Shown here: in pieces, positions 17,643 through 28,675 of the stretch
How positions within the stretch are numbered: the stretch's first letter is position 1
How the letters are laid out: every line of letters starts with the position of its first letter
Assembly (NCBI RefSeq): GCF_023073315.1
Contig: NZ_JADPJH010000018.1
Location: forward strand, 431,524-495,523
DNA: 64,000 nt
From: Bradyrhizobium sp. 1
GTDB taxonomy: Bacteria; Pseudomonadota; Alphaproteobacteria; Rhizobiales; Xanthobacteraceae
Direction: 5' to 3'
Notes under the pieces: generated by a model
Database searches by the model: none
What the model was told of the DNA's origin: nothing
What the model saw: the letters and a program-made list of their open reading frames with translations, nothing else
Program-made: the position numbers and the translations under genes

Positions 17643-18449
17643 ATGGATCGGCTCAAGGGCAAGGTTGCGATGGTGGTGGGCGCCGGCTCGATCGGGCCCG
17701 GCTGGGGCAACGGCAAGGCCACCGCGGTGACCTTTGCGCGCGAGGGCGCGCAGGTGTTTTGCGTCGATCGCAACGGTGCGGCCGCCGAGGAGACCGCGAA
17801 GATCATCACCGGCGAAGGCGGTAAGGCGACGGCGTTCACCGCGGACGTCGCGCGCGCGAGCGACATTGAGGCGATGTTGGCGGCGTGCCTGAAGGCTTAT
17901 GGTCGCATCGACGTGCTCGACAACAATGTCGGCATTGCCGAGATGGGCAGCGTCGTCGAGGTCGCCGAGGAGAGCTGGGACCGCGTCTTCACCGTCAACC
18001 TCAAGAGTGCCTATCTCGCCATGAAGCACGCCATCCCCGTGATGGTGAAGCAGGGCGGCGGCTCCATCATCAACATCTCCTCGATCGCCTCGATCCGCCA
18101 TGTCGGGATTTCCTATGTCAGCTACAACGCCAGCAAGGCGGCGATGAACCAACTGACGCGCTCCACCGCGGTCGAGTTCGCGAAGGACCATGTGCGCGTG
18201 AATGCGATCCTGCCCGGCCTGATGAAGACGCCGATGGTGGAGCATTCCGCGGGCCTTGCGAACAGCTACGCCAGGGGCGACGTCGAGGCAATGTGGCGCG
18301 CCCGCGATGCGCAAGTGCCGATGGGCCACATGGGCGAAGCCTGGGACGTCGCGAACGCGGCGCTGTTCCTGGCGTCGGACGAGTCGAAATATGTCACGGG
18401 GATCGAGCTGGTGGTGGACGGCGGGATCACCTCCAAGGCGGGGGCGTAA
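17643..18449 (+). CDS. Short-chain dehydrogenase/reductase (SDR) family oxidoreductase
   Basis: 268 residues. The cofactor loop is a long variant (VGAGSIGPGWGNGKATA) of the usual TGxxxGIG. Other SDR positions are present: DNNVG for NNAG, the catalytic Ser in NISSIASIR, and Tyr/Lys in YNASKAAMNQ. The C-terminus (VTGIELVVDGGITSKAGA) follows the classical group. NAD(P)-dependent oxidation of an alcohol is expected; the substrate is unknown. It begins 59 bases after the DUF1850 gene, with a GGGAGACACGGG leader, and may be part of the same transcript. Confidence 0.88.
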   Translation: MDRLKGKVAMVVGAGSIGPGWGNGKATAVTFAREGAQVFCVDRNGAAAEETAKIITGEGGKATAFTADVARASDIEAMLAACLKAYGRIDVLDNNVGIAEMGSVVEVAEESWDRVFTVNLKSAYLAMKHAIPVMVKQGGGSIINISSIASIRHVGISYVSYNASKAAMNQLTRSTAVEFAKDHVRVNAILPGLMKTPMVEHSAGLANSYARGDVEAMWRARDAQVPMGHMGEAWDVANAALFLASDESKYVTGIELVVDGGITSKAGA

Positions 18450-18464
18450 GCACAGTCTCACACT

Positions 18465-18510
18465 CCGCTGTCGTCCCCGGGCGGCGCTCGCTTGTCCGGG
18501 ACGACAGCGG
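18465..18510. repeat. Extragenic palindrome between convergent genes, likely also terminating
   Basis: CCGCTGTCGTCCC (18465-18477) and GGGACGACAGCGG (18498-18510) are perfect 13-bp arms. It lies between the SDR stop and the stop of the convergent membrane-protein gene. No T-run follows, so termination is inferred from position and stem strength. Confidence 0.75.
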
Positions 18511-18513
18511 CGC

Positions 18514-19284
18514 TTACTGCGCCAGCGCCAGAATCCCACCGGCAAACGAATGCCACGCGGCCGTCTCGCTGATCGGCCAGTTCAGCACCTTCACCGCCAG
18601 CAGCGCGAGCGTGCCGGTGATGTAGACAGGATGCACGCGGCCTTCGGTGCGCCAGTCGCGTACCATGGCGACGACGAGCAGGAGCGAGGCGACCATGGCT
18701 GGCGCAATCGTTACCGGCACCGGCGGCGGGCCGGGCGGTCCGGGAGGGGCCAGGAAGGTCAGGAACCAGCGCGCGATCGCGGCATCGAGGATCGAAACTG
18801 CGGCGAGCAGTATCAGGCGCTTGTGAATCTCGGGCCGGCGCGTGTTCATGATCGCAAGCACGAACACAACGGCAAAGAACGCGATGCCGCTCATCGGCAC
18901 GATCGAGAAGGCGATGCCGGCCTCTCGCTGCCCGAGCGCGGCGGAGTGCTGCATCACATGCACGGACGCAAGGAAACCGAAGATCGTCATTGCGGTCGCG
19001 AGCGAAACGCCGACCATCCCGAGCGCGCGGTGATTGACCACGCGGCCCGACGCGGCGAGCCAGGTCTGGATCACGAAATAGAGAGACCAGGTGAAGAACA
19101 AGAGTCCGTGAAAATGAATCACCGGGCTTGCAGAAAATGTCCGGTGAGCGAGCGGCACAAAATAGGTCGGTGCGAAGCCGAGAAATGCGGTGGCGGCGCA
19201 GGCCAGGGCCATGTGGAGATAAAAATATCGTGCAGGCGACGCATCACGCGCGCGTACACGACGGTCGTCGATCAAGGTCGTCAT
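18514..19284 (-). CDS. Polytopic inner-membrane protein of unknown function
   Basis: 256 residues with about seven hydrophobic helices (for example YLHMALACAATAFLGFAPTY, IHFHGLLFFTWSLYFVIQTW, FFAVVFVLAIMN, MVASLLLVVAMV). Histidines recur near helix ends (VIHFHGLLF, VVNHRALGM, SVHVMQHS), a pattern that could ligate heme or metal, but no cytochrome motif is present. A proline-rich loop (APPGPPGPPPVPV) lies between helices 5 and 6. The family was not recognised. It is read from a start 77 bases from the end of the antiporter gene on the same strand. Confidence 0.75.
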   Translation of the reverse strand: MTTLIDDRRVRARDASPARYFYLHMALACAATAFLGFAPTYFVPLAHRTFSASPVIHFHGLLFFTWSLYFVIQTWLAASGRVVNHRALGMVGVSLATAMTIFGFLASVHVMQHSAALGQREAGIAFSIVPMSGIAFFAVVFVLAIMNTRRPEIHKRLILLAAVSILDAAIARWFLTFLAPPGPPGPPPVPVTIAPAMVASLLLVVAMVRDWRTEGRVHPVYITGTLALLAVKVLNWPISETAAWHSFAGGILALAQ

Positions 19285-19361
19285 CAGGAATGAGTCTGGA
19301 GGGGCGGCGTTTGGTTCAAGCCGCTAGCCATCTGTATGGGTTAACGCGCGCTGCACCGAGC

Positions 19362-20906
19362 TTACCCGCCCGCGCTCAATTCTGCGAGATCGAGCTCGCC
19401 CTCAAGGCGGTGGAAAGCATCGTCGCCGATCACTTCGGTGGCGCGGAGGTGGAAAATCGATTTGCGCGCGGCTTCGATGGCGCGGCGGCGCAGGGGATCG
19501 GCGGGAAGCTCGCCATTGGGGATGCCGCCGTGGGGATCGTCGTCGGCCTGCATCAGGAGGGCACGATATTCGAGCCGCAGGATTTCGGCTTCCTCCGACG
19601 GATCGTCCTCGATCGCATCGAGCGCCGCGCGATAGGCGACCGCGCGGGCGCGCGCGACCTCGATGCCGACGGGATCATCGTCCTTGAGGCCGAAGGCGAG
19701 GATCAGCGGCCGCAAGGTCAGGCCCTGGATGATAAGCGATCCCAGCACCACGGCGAAGGCGATGAAGACGATGAAGTCGCGATAGGGAAAGTTTTCCGGC
19801 AGCGCAAAGGCGGTGGCGAGCGTGACGAGGCCGCGCATACCGCACCAGGAGATGATGAGGCCGCCCTTGAGCGAAACGACGGCGCCGGGGTCCTTCGGAT
19901 GATAGAGCCCGTAGTTGATCAGCACGCGCAATGTCGTGCGGTAGAACGTCACCCAGAGCAGCCGCACCAGCACCACTGTGACCAGGATCCAGGCTGCCGC
20001 CACGCAATATTCCCAGCGGACCTCGGCGTCCAGCCGCGTCCAGATCGGCCGCATCTGCATGCCGATCAGCATGAAGGCGAGCACGTTGAGCACGAACACC
20101 ATCGTCTCCCACACCGCATAGGACGGCACGCGCAGCCGCGCCGGCATGCGTTCGCCCGCGCTGCGCGCGAGAGCGATGGCGTAGACCACGATGGTGAGGA
20201 TACCGGAGAGGCCGAGATGCTCGGCGGCGATCCAGATCATGAAGGTGGTGGCGAACTGCACGATGATCGCGCTCGGCGCCTCCGTCACGCGTTCCATGAT
20301 CGGCGGGATGAGGCGGGCTGCGACAAGACCGGCGACGACGCTGCCGACCAGCGCCAGCGCCATTGTCGGCGCGACCTGGCTCCATGCCAGATGCTCGGTG
20401 GCGACCGCGCCGACGGCGATGCGATAGATCAGCAGCGAAGTGGCATCGTTGAGCAGGCTTTCGCCCTCCAGGACCTTCACCATGCGGTGGGGCAGCTTGA
20501 CCTGACTGAGGATCGCGACCGCGGCCGCGGCGTCAGGCGGTGCCACGATGGCGCCGAGCGCGATGGCGGCGGCCCAGGGCATGTCGGGCATCAGCCGGTG
20601 CGCGACATAGGCCACGCCCACGGTGGTCAGGCCGACCGCGGCGACGACCAGGGTCGCAACCGGAACCCAGTTGTTGCGCAGATCCCGCAGCGAGGTGTCG
20701 AAAGCGGCATCCAGCAGGACCGGTGCGACAAAAAGCGCCAATGCCAGGTCCGGCTCCAGCGCCCAGGTCGGGCTCGACGGCACGAAAGCGATCAGCGCGC
20801 CGCCGATGGCGAGGAAGGTCGGGTAAGGGACCTTGATCCGCCGCGCCAGCGCCGATAATGCAACAGCGCCGAGCAGAAGTGCGATGATCCATTCGAATGT
20901 CGACAC
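19362..20906 (-). CDS. Na+/H+ (or K+/H+) antiporter, CPA1/NhaP type
   Basis: 514 residues from GTG 20906, which has GGGGA six bases upstream; the longer frame to 21017 lacks family similarity. About twelve membrane helices are present. The ion-translocation motif is AAIALGAIVAPPDAAAAVAI followed by LEGESLLNDATSLLIYR, with the essential Asp in ND. A later WCGMRGLVTLATAFALP matches the family's Arg-containing helix. The C-terminal 90 residues are a cytoplasmic helical tail. It exchanges monovalent cations for protons in pH or salt homeostasis. Confidence 0.9.
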   Translation of the reverse strand: MSTFEWIIALLLGAVALSALARRIKVPYPTFLAIGGALIAFVPSSPTWALEPDLALALFVAPVLLDAAFDTSLRDLRNNWVPVATLVVAAVGLTTVGVAYVAHRLMPDMPWAAAIALGAIVAPPDAAAAVAILSQVKLPHRMVKVLEGESLLNDATSLLIYRIAVGAVATEHLAWSQVAPTMALALVGSVVAGLVAARLIPPIMERVTEAPSAIIVQFATTFMIWIAAEHLGLSGILTIVVYAIALARSAGERMPARLRVPSYAVWETMVFVLNVLAFMLIGMQMRPIWTRLDAEVRWEYCVAAAWILVTVVLVRLLWVTFYRTTLRVLINYGLYHPKDPGAVVSLKGGLIISWCGMRGLVTLATAFALPENFPYRDFIVFIAFAVVLGSLIIQGLTLRPLILAFGLKDDDPVGIEVARARAVAYRAALDAIEDDPSEEAEILRLEYRALLMQADDDPHGGIPNGELPADPLRRRAIEAARKSIFHLRATEVIGDDAFHRLEGELDLAELSAGG

Positions 20907-21019
20907 GCGTGTCCCCGAAACCGATTTGAGCCGTGCCACAAGGTAGTACCAATCCGGCCGTATGATGGATAGTACGGCCCCAAGGCAAGACTGAAGAAGA
21001 CTTTCCGACAGCAACAAGC

Positions 21020-21784
21020 ATGCGCTTTCAAAAACTCGTTCAATTGTCGGGGGCCGTGGTGCTCTCTGTGCTTTCGCTCAGTGCGGCCCATGCGGCGACC
21101 GGCGGTGAGCCCGCTGTCGTCGTGCAGGTCGATATCGCACCGTGCCTCGCGGCAGGCGCGGCGGACGACATGGACAAGGCGACCTCCGCCTGCGCCGCCG
21201 TCATCGACAATGAGAAGACGGCCAAGGCGGACCTGGTCAAGGCGCTGATCGCGCGCGGCGCGCTTTATGCACGGCACGACGAGATCGATCGTGCGATCGC
21301 CGACGACAGCCGTGCTCTTTTACTCGACGCCACGCTGGCGGACGTTTTCAACGCGCGGGGCGAGCTCTGGCTGAAAAAGGGCGACAAGCCCAAGGCGGTG
21401 CAGGATTTCGGCGCGGCGCTGAAGATCGATCCGAACCACGAGAAGGCCAAGGCCAATCACAAGGCGATTGCGCGCGAACTCGAACGGATCGGCGCGCAGA
21501 TGGCTGTCGCCGGCAAGCCCAGCTTTAATTGCAGGAGCGCGGGCCGCGCCGTGGAGAAGGCAATCTGCGGAAATCGCGAGCTCGCCGATCTCGATCGCGA
21601 GATCTTTGCGTCGAACGCCCGCGTAATCAGGGAAGCGCGCAACGCAGCCGAGGCCAAGGCGCTCCAGCGCGAGCAGGACGATTTTGTTGCCCGCCGAAAT
21701 GCAGGGTTCGCCCGGCCGGGCTACGATCTGAAGAAGGTGATGCAGGAGCGGCTGCAACGGATCAACGGGGTCGATGGGTATTGA
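21020..21784 (+). CDS. Secreted TPR protein with LprI-like domain (paralog 1)
   Basis: 254 residues. Signal peptide ends near SAAHA (residue 26). Two or three TPR units follow (ALIARGALYARHDEIDRAIA, VFNARGELWLKKGDKPKAVQ). The C-terminal 85 residues (PSFNCRSAGRAVEKAICGN ... ELADLDREI) match the lysozyme-inhibitor LprI / DUF1311 domain with its paired cysteines. It is periplasmic; inhibition of host or phage lysozyme is a family-level possibility. A larger paralog of the same architecture follows 133 bases downstream. Confidence 0.85.
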   Translation: MRFQKLVQLSGAVVLSVLSLSAAHAATGGEPAVVVQVDIAPCLAAGAADDMDKATSACAAVIDNEKTAKADLVKALIARGALYARHDEIDRAIADDSRALLLDATLADVFNARGELWLKKGDKPKAVQDFGAALKIDPNHEKAKANHKAIARELERIGAQMAVAGKPSFNCRSAGRAVEKAICGNRELADLDREIFASNARVIREARNAAEAKALQREQDDFVARRNAGFARPGYDLKKVMQERLQRINGVDGY

Positions 21785-21917
21785 GGGGATCTTTCGCCTC
21801 GTGAGAAGTCGTCATGCCCGGGCAAGCGCGGCCATGACGGTGTGGACGGGTCCGAATTGAACCCATCCCTTCCCCGCCGCGACAATGGTGAACACCTGAT
21901 GTCACGGAGCCTACGCC

Positions 21918-23303
21918 ATGTGCGGCATGTATCCTTCCGCGCAAATGTCCCCGTTTGCCAGAACATCGCTTCGCGCCGTCCTCTTCGGCGCTGCGATGAG
22001 CCTTGTCCTTGCCGCGCCGGCCTCAGCCGGCACCGATTGTGTGATGGGCAGCAAGGCCACTCCCGCTGAGCTGATCCCGGCATGCAGCGCCATCATCGAT
22101 CAGGCCACAAATCCATCGTCCGATCGCGCCGCGGCGCTGCTGGTTCGTGCCGATGCCAATGCGCGGACCTCGGGCGGCCTCACGCAGGCCTTGCGCGACA
22201 TCGACCGTGCCATTGCGCTCGACGGCAAGAATGCAAAAGCCTGGCGCCTGCGCGGCGACCTCTTGCGTGAGGCCGGCGGCGATCTCAGCCGCGCGGCGGC
22301 CGATCTCAGCAAGGCGATCGAGCTCGATCCGCAGGATGCTGAGGCCTATAAACTGCGCGGCGTGGTCTACACCAACCAGCGCCGGCTCGACCGGGCGCTG
22401 GCCGATTACGACCAGGCGATCAAGCTGAAGGGCGATGATGCGCAGGCCTGGTCGGACCGCGGCGTGACCTATTATCTCAGCGGCGACAACGAAAAGGCGA
22501 TCCGCGATCTCAGCGAGGCGCTCCGGCTCGACCCGAACCGGGCGCGCAGCTATACCAATCGCGGCGCTGCCTACAAGAAGCTCGGTCAGTTCGACAAGTC
22601 CGTCGCCGATGACGGCGAGGCGATCAGGCTCGATCCGAAGGTGCCGGAATATTACGACAATCGCGGCCTGTCGCTGGCGGCGATGGGCGAGTACGACAGG
22701 GCGATTGCCGATTACGACCAGGCGCTGCGGCTGGCGCCAAGGCCGAACTTCTTCACCAACCGCGGCGATTCCTATCATCTCAAGGGAGAATTGGGGGCGG
22801 CGCTGAGCGACTACGAAGCCGCGCTGAAGCTCGATCCGAACTTCGCGCAGACCTACAACAACCGCGCCGTGCTCTACAAGAAAATGGGCGAGCGCAAGAA
22901 GGCGCTGGCCGATTACGAGACCGCGTTGAAGCTCGATCCCGGCAATGACAACGCGACAGCCGGCCGCCACACCATGATCGCGGAGATCGCGAAATTCGGC
23001 GATGAGCCGCTGCGTCCACTCGCGGCGAATTCCGGCAACGGCCCGTCCTTCGATTGCGCGACGGCGAAGCGCGAGGTCGAGAAGGTGATCTGCGCCGATC
23101 CGCAACTGGGCGTGCTCGACCGCCAGATCGCCGAGACCTACGAGCGCGTGCTGAAGGTGGTGAGCAAGCGATCGGCCGGCGATTTGCGCAAGACCCAGCG
23201 CGATTTCCTCACCACCCGCAACGCCAGCTTTGGCCGTCCTGGCTATGATCTGAGGAAGGTCATGCAGGACCGGCTGCAGCGGCTGAATGCGATGGAGAGC
23301 TAA
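21918..23303 (+). CDS. Secreted TPR protein with LprI-like domain (paralog 2)
   Basis: 461 residues. A signal peptide (FGAAMSLVLAAPASAG) leads into about nine TPR units, most carrying the phrase DYDQAIKL or DYEAALKLDPN and NRG at repeat starts. The last 85 residues (PSFDCATAKREVEKVICAD ... QLGVLDRQIAETYERV, ending GYDLRKVMQDRLQRL) repeat the LprI-type domain of the upstream gene. ATG 21918 has GGAG nine bases before it; ATG 21945 lacks one. The repeats imply a protein-binding solenoid in the periplasm. Confidence 0.88.
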   Translation: MCGMYPSAQMSPFARTSLRAVLFGAAMSLVLAAPASAGTDCVMGSKATPAELIPACSAIIDQATNPSSDRAAALLVRADANARTSGGLTQALRDIDRAIALDGKNAKAWRLRGDLLREAGGDLSRAAADLSKAIELDPQDAEAYKLRGVVYTNQRRLDRALADYDQAIKLKGDDAQAWSDRGVTYYLSGDNEKAIRDLSEALRLDPNRARSYTNRGAAYKKLGQFDKSVADDGEAIRLDPKVPEYYDNRGLSLAAMGEYDRAIADYDQALRLAPRPNFFTNRGDSYHLKGELGAALSDYEAALKLDPNFAQTYNNRAVLYKKMGERKKALADYETALKLDPGNDNATAGRHTMIAEIAKFGDEPLRPLAANSGNGPSFDCATAKREVEKVICADPQLGVLDRQIAETYERVLKVVSKRSAGDLRKTQRDFLTTRNASFGRPGYDLRKVMQDRLQRLNAMES

Positions 23304-23448
23304 GCACCGTTCTTTTCAGCTTGAACCGCGGCCCGTTCCCGGGAAAATAGCCGTCAAACAAGGCCGGTCCTTGATCCCTGTCATGGCGGGACGCTCGTCC
23401 CGTCGGTCAGTTCAGGGCCAGGCCAATACAGGGAACGGGAGCGCGGGA

Positions 23449-25359
<1,911 letters not shown>

Positions 25360-25368
25360 GGCAATCTC

Positions 25369-25404
25369 CGCTGTCATTCCCCGCCTTCGCTGGGAATGAC
25401 AGCG
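25369..25404. repeat. Extragenic palindrome with 13-bp arms
   Basis: CGCTGTCATTCCC (25369-25381) and GGGAATGACAGCG (25392-25404) are perfectly complementary around a 10-base loop. It lies 10 bases after the prpE stop and shares the GTCATTCC/GGAATGAC ends with the element at 42392. Confidence 0.85.
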
Positions 25405-25479
25405 AGTGGGGAACGGCCTCCAGGGACTTACAATCTCCTCATTCCGCGCTAAACAGGGCCGGCCAACAAGGGACTCTCG

Positions 25480-25749
25480 ATGCCGCTTTCCGTCGCGCCG
25501 CGCCTGCTTGCTGCCTTAGCTCTCGTCATCGCGCTCTCCGCCTGCTCGGCGCGCTACCAGACCCCGGTGGCGATGGGCGGCGACGATGACGACGCGGTGT
25601 GCCAGAGCCGCGGCTACGCGCCGGGCTCGCCCGAATACGTGGCCTGCCGCAAGGACCGCGACGTTCAGCGCAATGCCGCGGTCGCCCGCTCCGACCGCCG
25701 CCAGCGCGACCTCGGCGAGTACATGCTGAACCATCCCGATCGGCCGTGA
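25480..25749 (+). CDS. Small predicted lipoprotein
   Basis: 89 residues. The leader ends in the lipobox ALSAC, with the lipidated Cys at residue 22. The mature part has an acidic run (GGDDDDAVCQSRGY) and a second cysteine pair around EYVACRKDRDVQ. It is probably anchored in the outer membrane inner leaflet; the +2 residue is Ser, consistent with outer-membrane sorting. No function is known. A perfect 24-bp tandem repeat follows 16 bases after its stop. Confidence 0.75.
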   Translation: MPLSVAPRLLAALALVIALSACSARYQTPVAMGGDDDDAVCQSRGYAPGSPEYVACRKDRDVQRNAAVARSDRRQRDLGEYMLNHPDRP

Positions 25750-25765
25750 TGTCAGGTGCGGCATT

Positions 25766-25813
25766 ATCCTGCCGCGGCACATCTGCAACATCCTGCCGCG
25801 GCACATCTGCAAC
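25766..25813. repeat. Two perfect 24-bp tandem repeats
   Basis: The unit begins ATCCTGCCGCGGCACATCTG and is repeated twice without mismatch (25766-25789, 25790-25813). Each unit contains the near-palindrome GCCGCGGC. The repeats sit in the 186-base gap between the lipoprotein and the OmpW-like gene and could be a variable-number locus. Confidence 0.9.
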
Positions 25814-25935
25814 GCTTCATCCAAATCGTGGCGCGCCTGTCCTGATTTGATCGGCGTCAAATCCTTCATCGTCCCCTTTCTGCTCTGACGCTGATGTCGC
25901 GCAACGAAGCGCGCCTGTGGCTGAAGGGGATTGAT

Positions 25936-26682
25936 ATGGACGGAACGATGAGAAATTTGGCGCGGATCGCGACGGTCGGCGCGATGCTCGCGGGGGCTTT
26001 TGGCTCAGTGCAGGCAGCCGATTTGCCTGTTTACAAGAAGGCGCCACCGCCGGCAGAAGCCTTCAATCCGTGGATGGTACGTCTGCGTGTGCTCGGCGTA
26101 TTGCCGGACGCCGGCGGCTCCGCCGTCAGTGTCACGGGCGTGCCCTCGCTGTCGTCGCCGAATTCCGGCCTGTCGATCAGCGACCATGTCGTGCCCGAGC
26201 TCGACATCAGCTATTTCTTCACCAGGAACATCGCGGCCGAGCTGATCCTGGGTGTAACGCGGCATTCGATCAGCGGCACCGGCTCGCTCGCCAACCTGCC
26301 GATCGGCAAGACCACGCTGCTGCCGCCGACGCTGACCTTGCAATACCACTTCGACAATTTCGGCGCGTTCAAGCCGTATATCGGCGCCGGCGTGAACTAC
26401 ACTGTGTTCTTCAACAATTCGGCTGCGAATTCACCGGCCGCCATCGTCGACCCGCCTGCGATCGTTGCGACCACCAGCAGCCTGCACGTCAGCAACGCCT
26501 GGGGCGGCGCCGTGCAGTTCGGCTTCGACTACATGCTCGACCGGCACTGGGGTCTCAACGTCGACGTCAAGAAGCTCTGGCTGCGGCCGGATTACAGCGC
26601 GACCGTCTCAGGTCTGCCGGTCACCGGCACTGCCCATATCGATCCGTGGCTGGTCGGCGGCGGCGTGACCTACAAGTTCTGA
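25936..26682 (+). CDS. OmpW-family outer-membrane protein
   Basis: 248 residues from ATG 25936 with AAGGGG upstream. Signal peptide ends at VQAADLPVYKKAP, a phrase often seen in rhizobial outer-membrane proteins. The mature protein alternates beta strands with the OmpW marks VVPELDISYFFTRNIAAELI, LTLQYHFDNFGAFKPYIGAG and a terminal aromatic (GGGVTYKF) for barrel assembly. It is an eight-stranded barrel expected to carry small hydrophobic molecules across the outer membrane. Ends at a strong bidirectional terminator. Confidence 0.9.
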   Translation: MDGTMRNLARIATVGAMLAGAFGSVQAADLPVYKKAPPPAEAFNPWMVRLRVLGVLPDAGGSAVSVTGVPSLSSPNSGLSISDHVVPELDISYFFTRNIAAELILGVTRHSISGTGSLANLPIGKTTLLPPTLTLQYHFDNFGAFKPYIGAGVNYTVFFNNSAANSPAAIVDPPAIVATTSSLHVSNAWGGAVQFGFDYMLDRHWGLNVDVKKLWLRPDYSATVSGLPVTGTAHIDPWLVGGGVTYKF

Positions 26683-26691
26683 CACAAAACA

Positions 26692-26721
26692 AAAACGCGG
26701 CAGGTTTCCCTGCCGCGTTTT
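26692..26721. terminator. Bidirectional terminator hairpin
   Basis: AAAACGCGGCAGG (26692-26704) and CCTGCCGCGTTTT (26709-26721) form a perfect 13-bp stem with a TTTC loop. A and T runs at the two ends suit both the OmpW-like gene and the convergent trcR. Confidence 0.92.
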
Positions 26722-26754
26722 GATTGCGTCCAAGAGCGAACGAAGAGCGGAGTC

Positions 26755-27450
26755 TTACTCCTCCTCTTCATCCTGCTTCTTGCCGCCGAGCGTCTTGAGC
26801 TTGGCGAAGACGGCGTCGACATTGAGGTCGTCGTTCGATCGCTCGGCTGGCTCGAACTCGTCCTTCTTGGTGGTCTCGGAGGCGGGCAGCAGGGTCGCGC
26901 CGCCATAGGCCGTGTCGATCGGCTTTTCCTTGGCCGCACGGGCCACTTCGAAATCGAGCTCGATCTGTGAGCAGAGGCCGAGGGTCACGGGGTCGATCGG
27001 GGTCAGCTGGGAGGTGTTCCAGTGGGTGCGGTCGCGGACGCTGGCGATCGTGCTCTTGGTGGTGCCGACCAGGCGCATGACCTGGGCGTCCTTGAGCTCC
27101 GGATGGCTGCGCAGCAGCCAGAGGATGGCGCTCGGTCGCTCGTGGCGGCGGGAGACCGGGGTGTAGCGCGGGCCCTTGCGCTTGGGCTGCGGCGGCAGGA
27201 TCACCTTGCTCTCCTGGAGACGGAGCCGGTAGTCCGGGTTCTTCTCGCCCTTCTCGATTTCCTCGCGGGTCAACTGACCGTTGGAGAGGGGGTCCATGCC
27301 CTTGATGCCCTGGGCAGCGTCGCCGTCGGCGATCGCGTGCACCTCGAGGGGATGCATTTTGGTGAAATCGGCGACCTGGTCGAAGGTCAGCGCGGTGTTG
27401 TCGAGCAGCCAAACGGCGGTCGCCTTGGGCATCAGCGGTGCGTTGCTCAT
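26755..27450 (-). CDS. trcR: DUF1013 protein, cell-cycle transcriptional regulator TrcR
   Basis: 231 residues from ATG 27450 with AGGAG upstream. The N-terminus (PLMPKATAVWLLDNTALTFD, QVADFTKMHPLEVHAIADG) and the central helix-turn-helix-like segment (LKDAQVMRLVGTTKSTIASV) are characteristic of DUF1013, found throughout alphaproteobacteria. The C-terminus is acidic (KKQDEEEE). Family members are annotated as the cell-cycle regulator TrcR; the DNA target here is unknown. It is divergent from ispH across 250 bases. Confidence 0.88.
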   Translation of the reverse strand: MSNAPLMPKATAVWLLDNTALTFDQVADFTKMHPLEVHAIADGDAAQGIKGMDPLSNGQLTREEIEKGEKNPDYRLRLQESKVILPPQPKRKGPRYTPVSRRHERPSAILWLLRSHPELKDAQVMRLVGTTKSTIASVRDRTHWNTSQLTPIDPVTLGLCSQIELDFEVARAAKEKPIDTAYGGATLLPASETTKKDEFEPAERSNDDLNVDAVFAKLKTLGGKKQDEEEE

Positions 27451-27524
27451 GGCAAATCTCCTTTGTGCTTCGCCCACCCTTTGGGGCGAAACCGGTGGTC
27501 ATCAGCGATGACAGGGAATTTCGC

Positions 27525-27554
27525 TATATAAGCCGGGAGGGGGTAGCCACGCAA
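27525..27554 (-). promoter_or_regulatory. Candidate promoter for trcR
   Basis: On the minus strand TTGCGT (27554-27549) is followed after 18 bases by TATATA (27530-27525), about 75 bases upstream of the trcR start codon. The -35 box is a weak match; the -10 box is good. Prediction by eye only. Confidence 0.35.
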
Positions 27555-27700
27555 TGGTTCTGCTATAGATAGTGCCTTGACAGAGGTCGAAAGGGGGCCC
27601 AATTCCCTTAAAAGCCCTGTAAGCTCGTACTTAGCCCTTTCCATCCATCGACCGCCCCCGCCAGAAGGCGAAACGGGTGATTCGGTCCCGAGATCGCTCA

Positions 27701-28669
27701 ATGTCAGCCAAACCAGACCTCAAGATCGTGCTTTGTTCTCCCCGCGGCTTCTGCGCCGGGGTGGTCCGGGCGATCGACACCGTGGAACGGGCGCTCGATA
27801 AATACGGCGCCCCCGTCTATGTTCGCCATGAGATTGTGCACAACAAGTACGTCGTCGATGGGTTGAAAAAGAAGGGCGCGATCTTCGTCGAGGAGCTCGC
27901 CGAAATCCCGGCAAATACCACCGCGCCGGTGGTGTTCTCGGCCCATGGCGTGCCGAAATCGGTTCCGGCCGACGCCACGTCCCGCAATCTGTTTTCGCTG
28001 GATGCGACCTGCCCGCTGGTGACCAAGGTGCACCGCGAGGCCGCGATCCACTTCAAGCGCGGCCGCGAGATCTTCCTGATCGGCCACTCGCATCATCCGG
28101 AAGTGGTCGGCACGGTCGGCCAGCTTCCGGTCGGCGCCGTGACCCTGATAGAGACCGCCGAGGACGCCAAGACCATCGCGCCGAAGGACCCGAACAACCT
28201 GGCCTTCGTGACCCAGACCACGCTGTCGATCGACGACACCGCGGAGATCGTGGCGCTGCTCAAGCAGCGCTTCCCGAACATCAACGGGCCGCACAAGGAA
28301 GACATCTGCTACGCCACCACCAACCGCCAGCTCGCGGTGAAGAAGGTGGCGCCGGTGGTGGACGCGCTCATCGTTGTCGGTGCTCCCAATTCGTCGAACT
28401 CGCAGCGTCTGCGCGAGGTCGCCGAGCGCGAGGGCTGCGGGATCGCGGTGCTGGCGCAGCGCGCCACCGACATCGACTGGACGAGGTTCGGCAACATCAG
28501 GAGCCTCGGTATCACCGCGGGCGCATCCGCGCCGGAAGTGATCGTCGAGGAGATCATGGACGCGTTCGCCGAGCGCTACACGCTGCATGTGGAAACGGTC
28601 TCGGCCGCGGAAGAGAACGAGTTCTTCCCGCTGCCGCGTCAGGTGCGCCCCGAAGCCGCCGCCGAGTAG
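27701..28669 (+). CDS. ispH: 4-hydroxy-3-methylbut-2-enyl diphosphate reductase (IspH)
   Basis: 322 residues from ATG 27701 (in-frame ATG 27677 is possible). The three iron-sulfur cysteines are visible in [26 protein letters not shown] and [11 protein letters not shown], and the proton-relay Glu/His regions in [14 protein letters not shown] and [15 protein letters not shown]. It carries out the last step of the MEP pathway, giving IPP and DMAPP. It heads a tight run with thrB and rnhA: thrB starts six bases after its stop. Confidence 0.97.
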   Translation: MSAKPDLKIVLCSPRGFCAGVVRAIDTVERALDKYGAPVYVRHEIVHNKYVVDGLKKKGAIFVEELAEIPANTTAPVVFSAHGVPKSVPADATSRNLFSLDATCPLVTKVHREAAIHFKRGREIFLIGHSHHPEVVGTVGQLPVGAVTLIETAEDAKTIAPKDPNNLAFVTQTTLSIDDTAEIVALLKQRFPNINGPHKEDICYATTNRQLAVKKVAPVVDALIVVGAPNSSNSQRLREVAEREGCGIAVLAQRATDIDWTRFGNIRSLGITAGASAPEVIVEEIMDAFAERYTLHVETVSAAEENEFFPLPRQVRPEAAAE

Positions 28670-28675
28670 ACTTTT

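Noticed and set aside
19128..20858. 576-codon frame opposite the antiporter
   Set aside because: His/Asp/Arg-rich low-complexity translation; the antiporter on the other strand has all ion-transport motifs.
27577..27600. TTGACA before ispH as a promoter
   Set aside because: The -35 box is perfect but no acceptable -10 box is found at 16-18 bases (CAATTC), so it was not listed.
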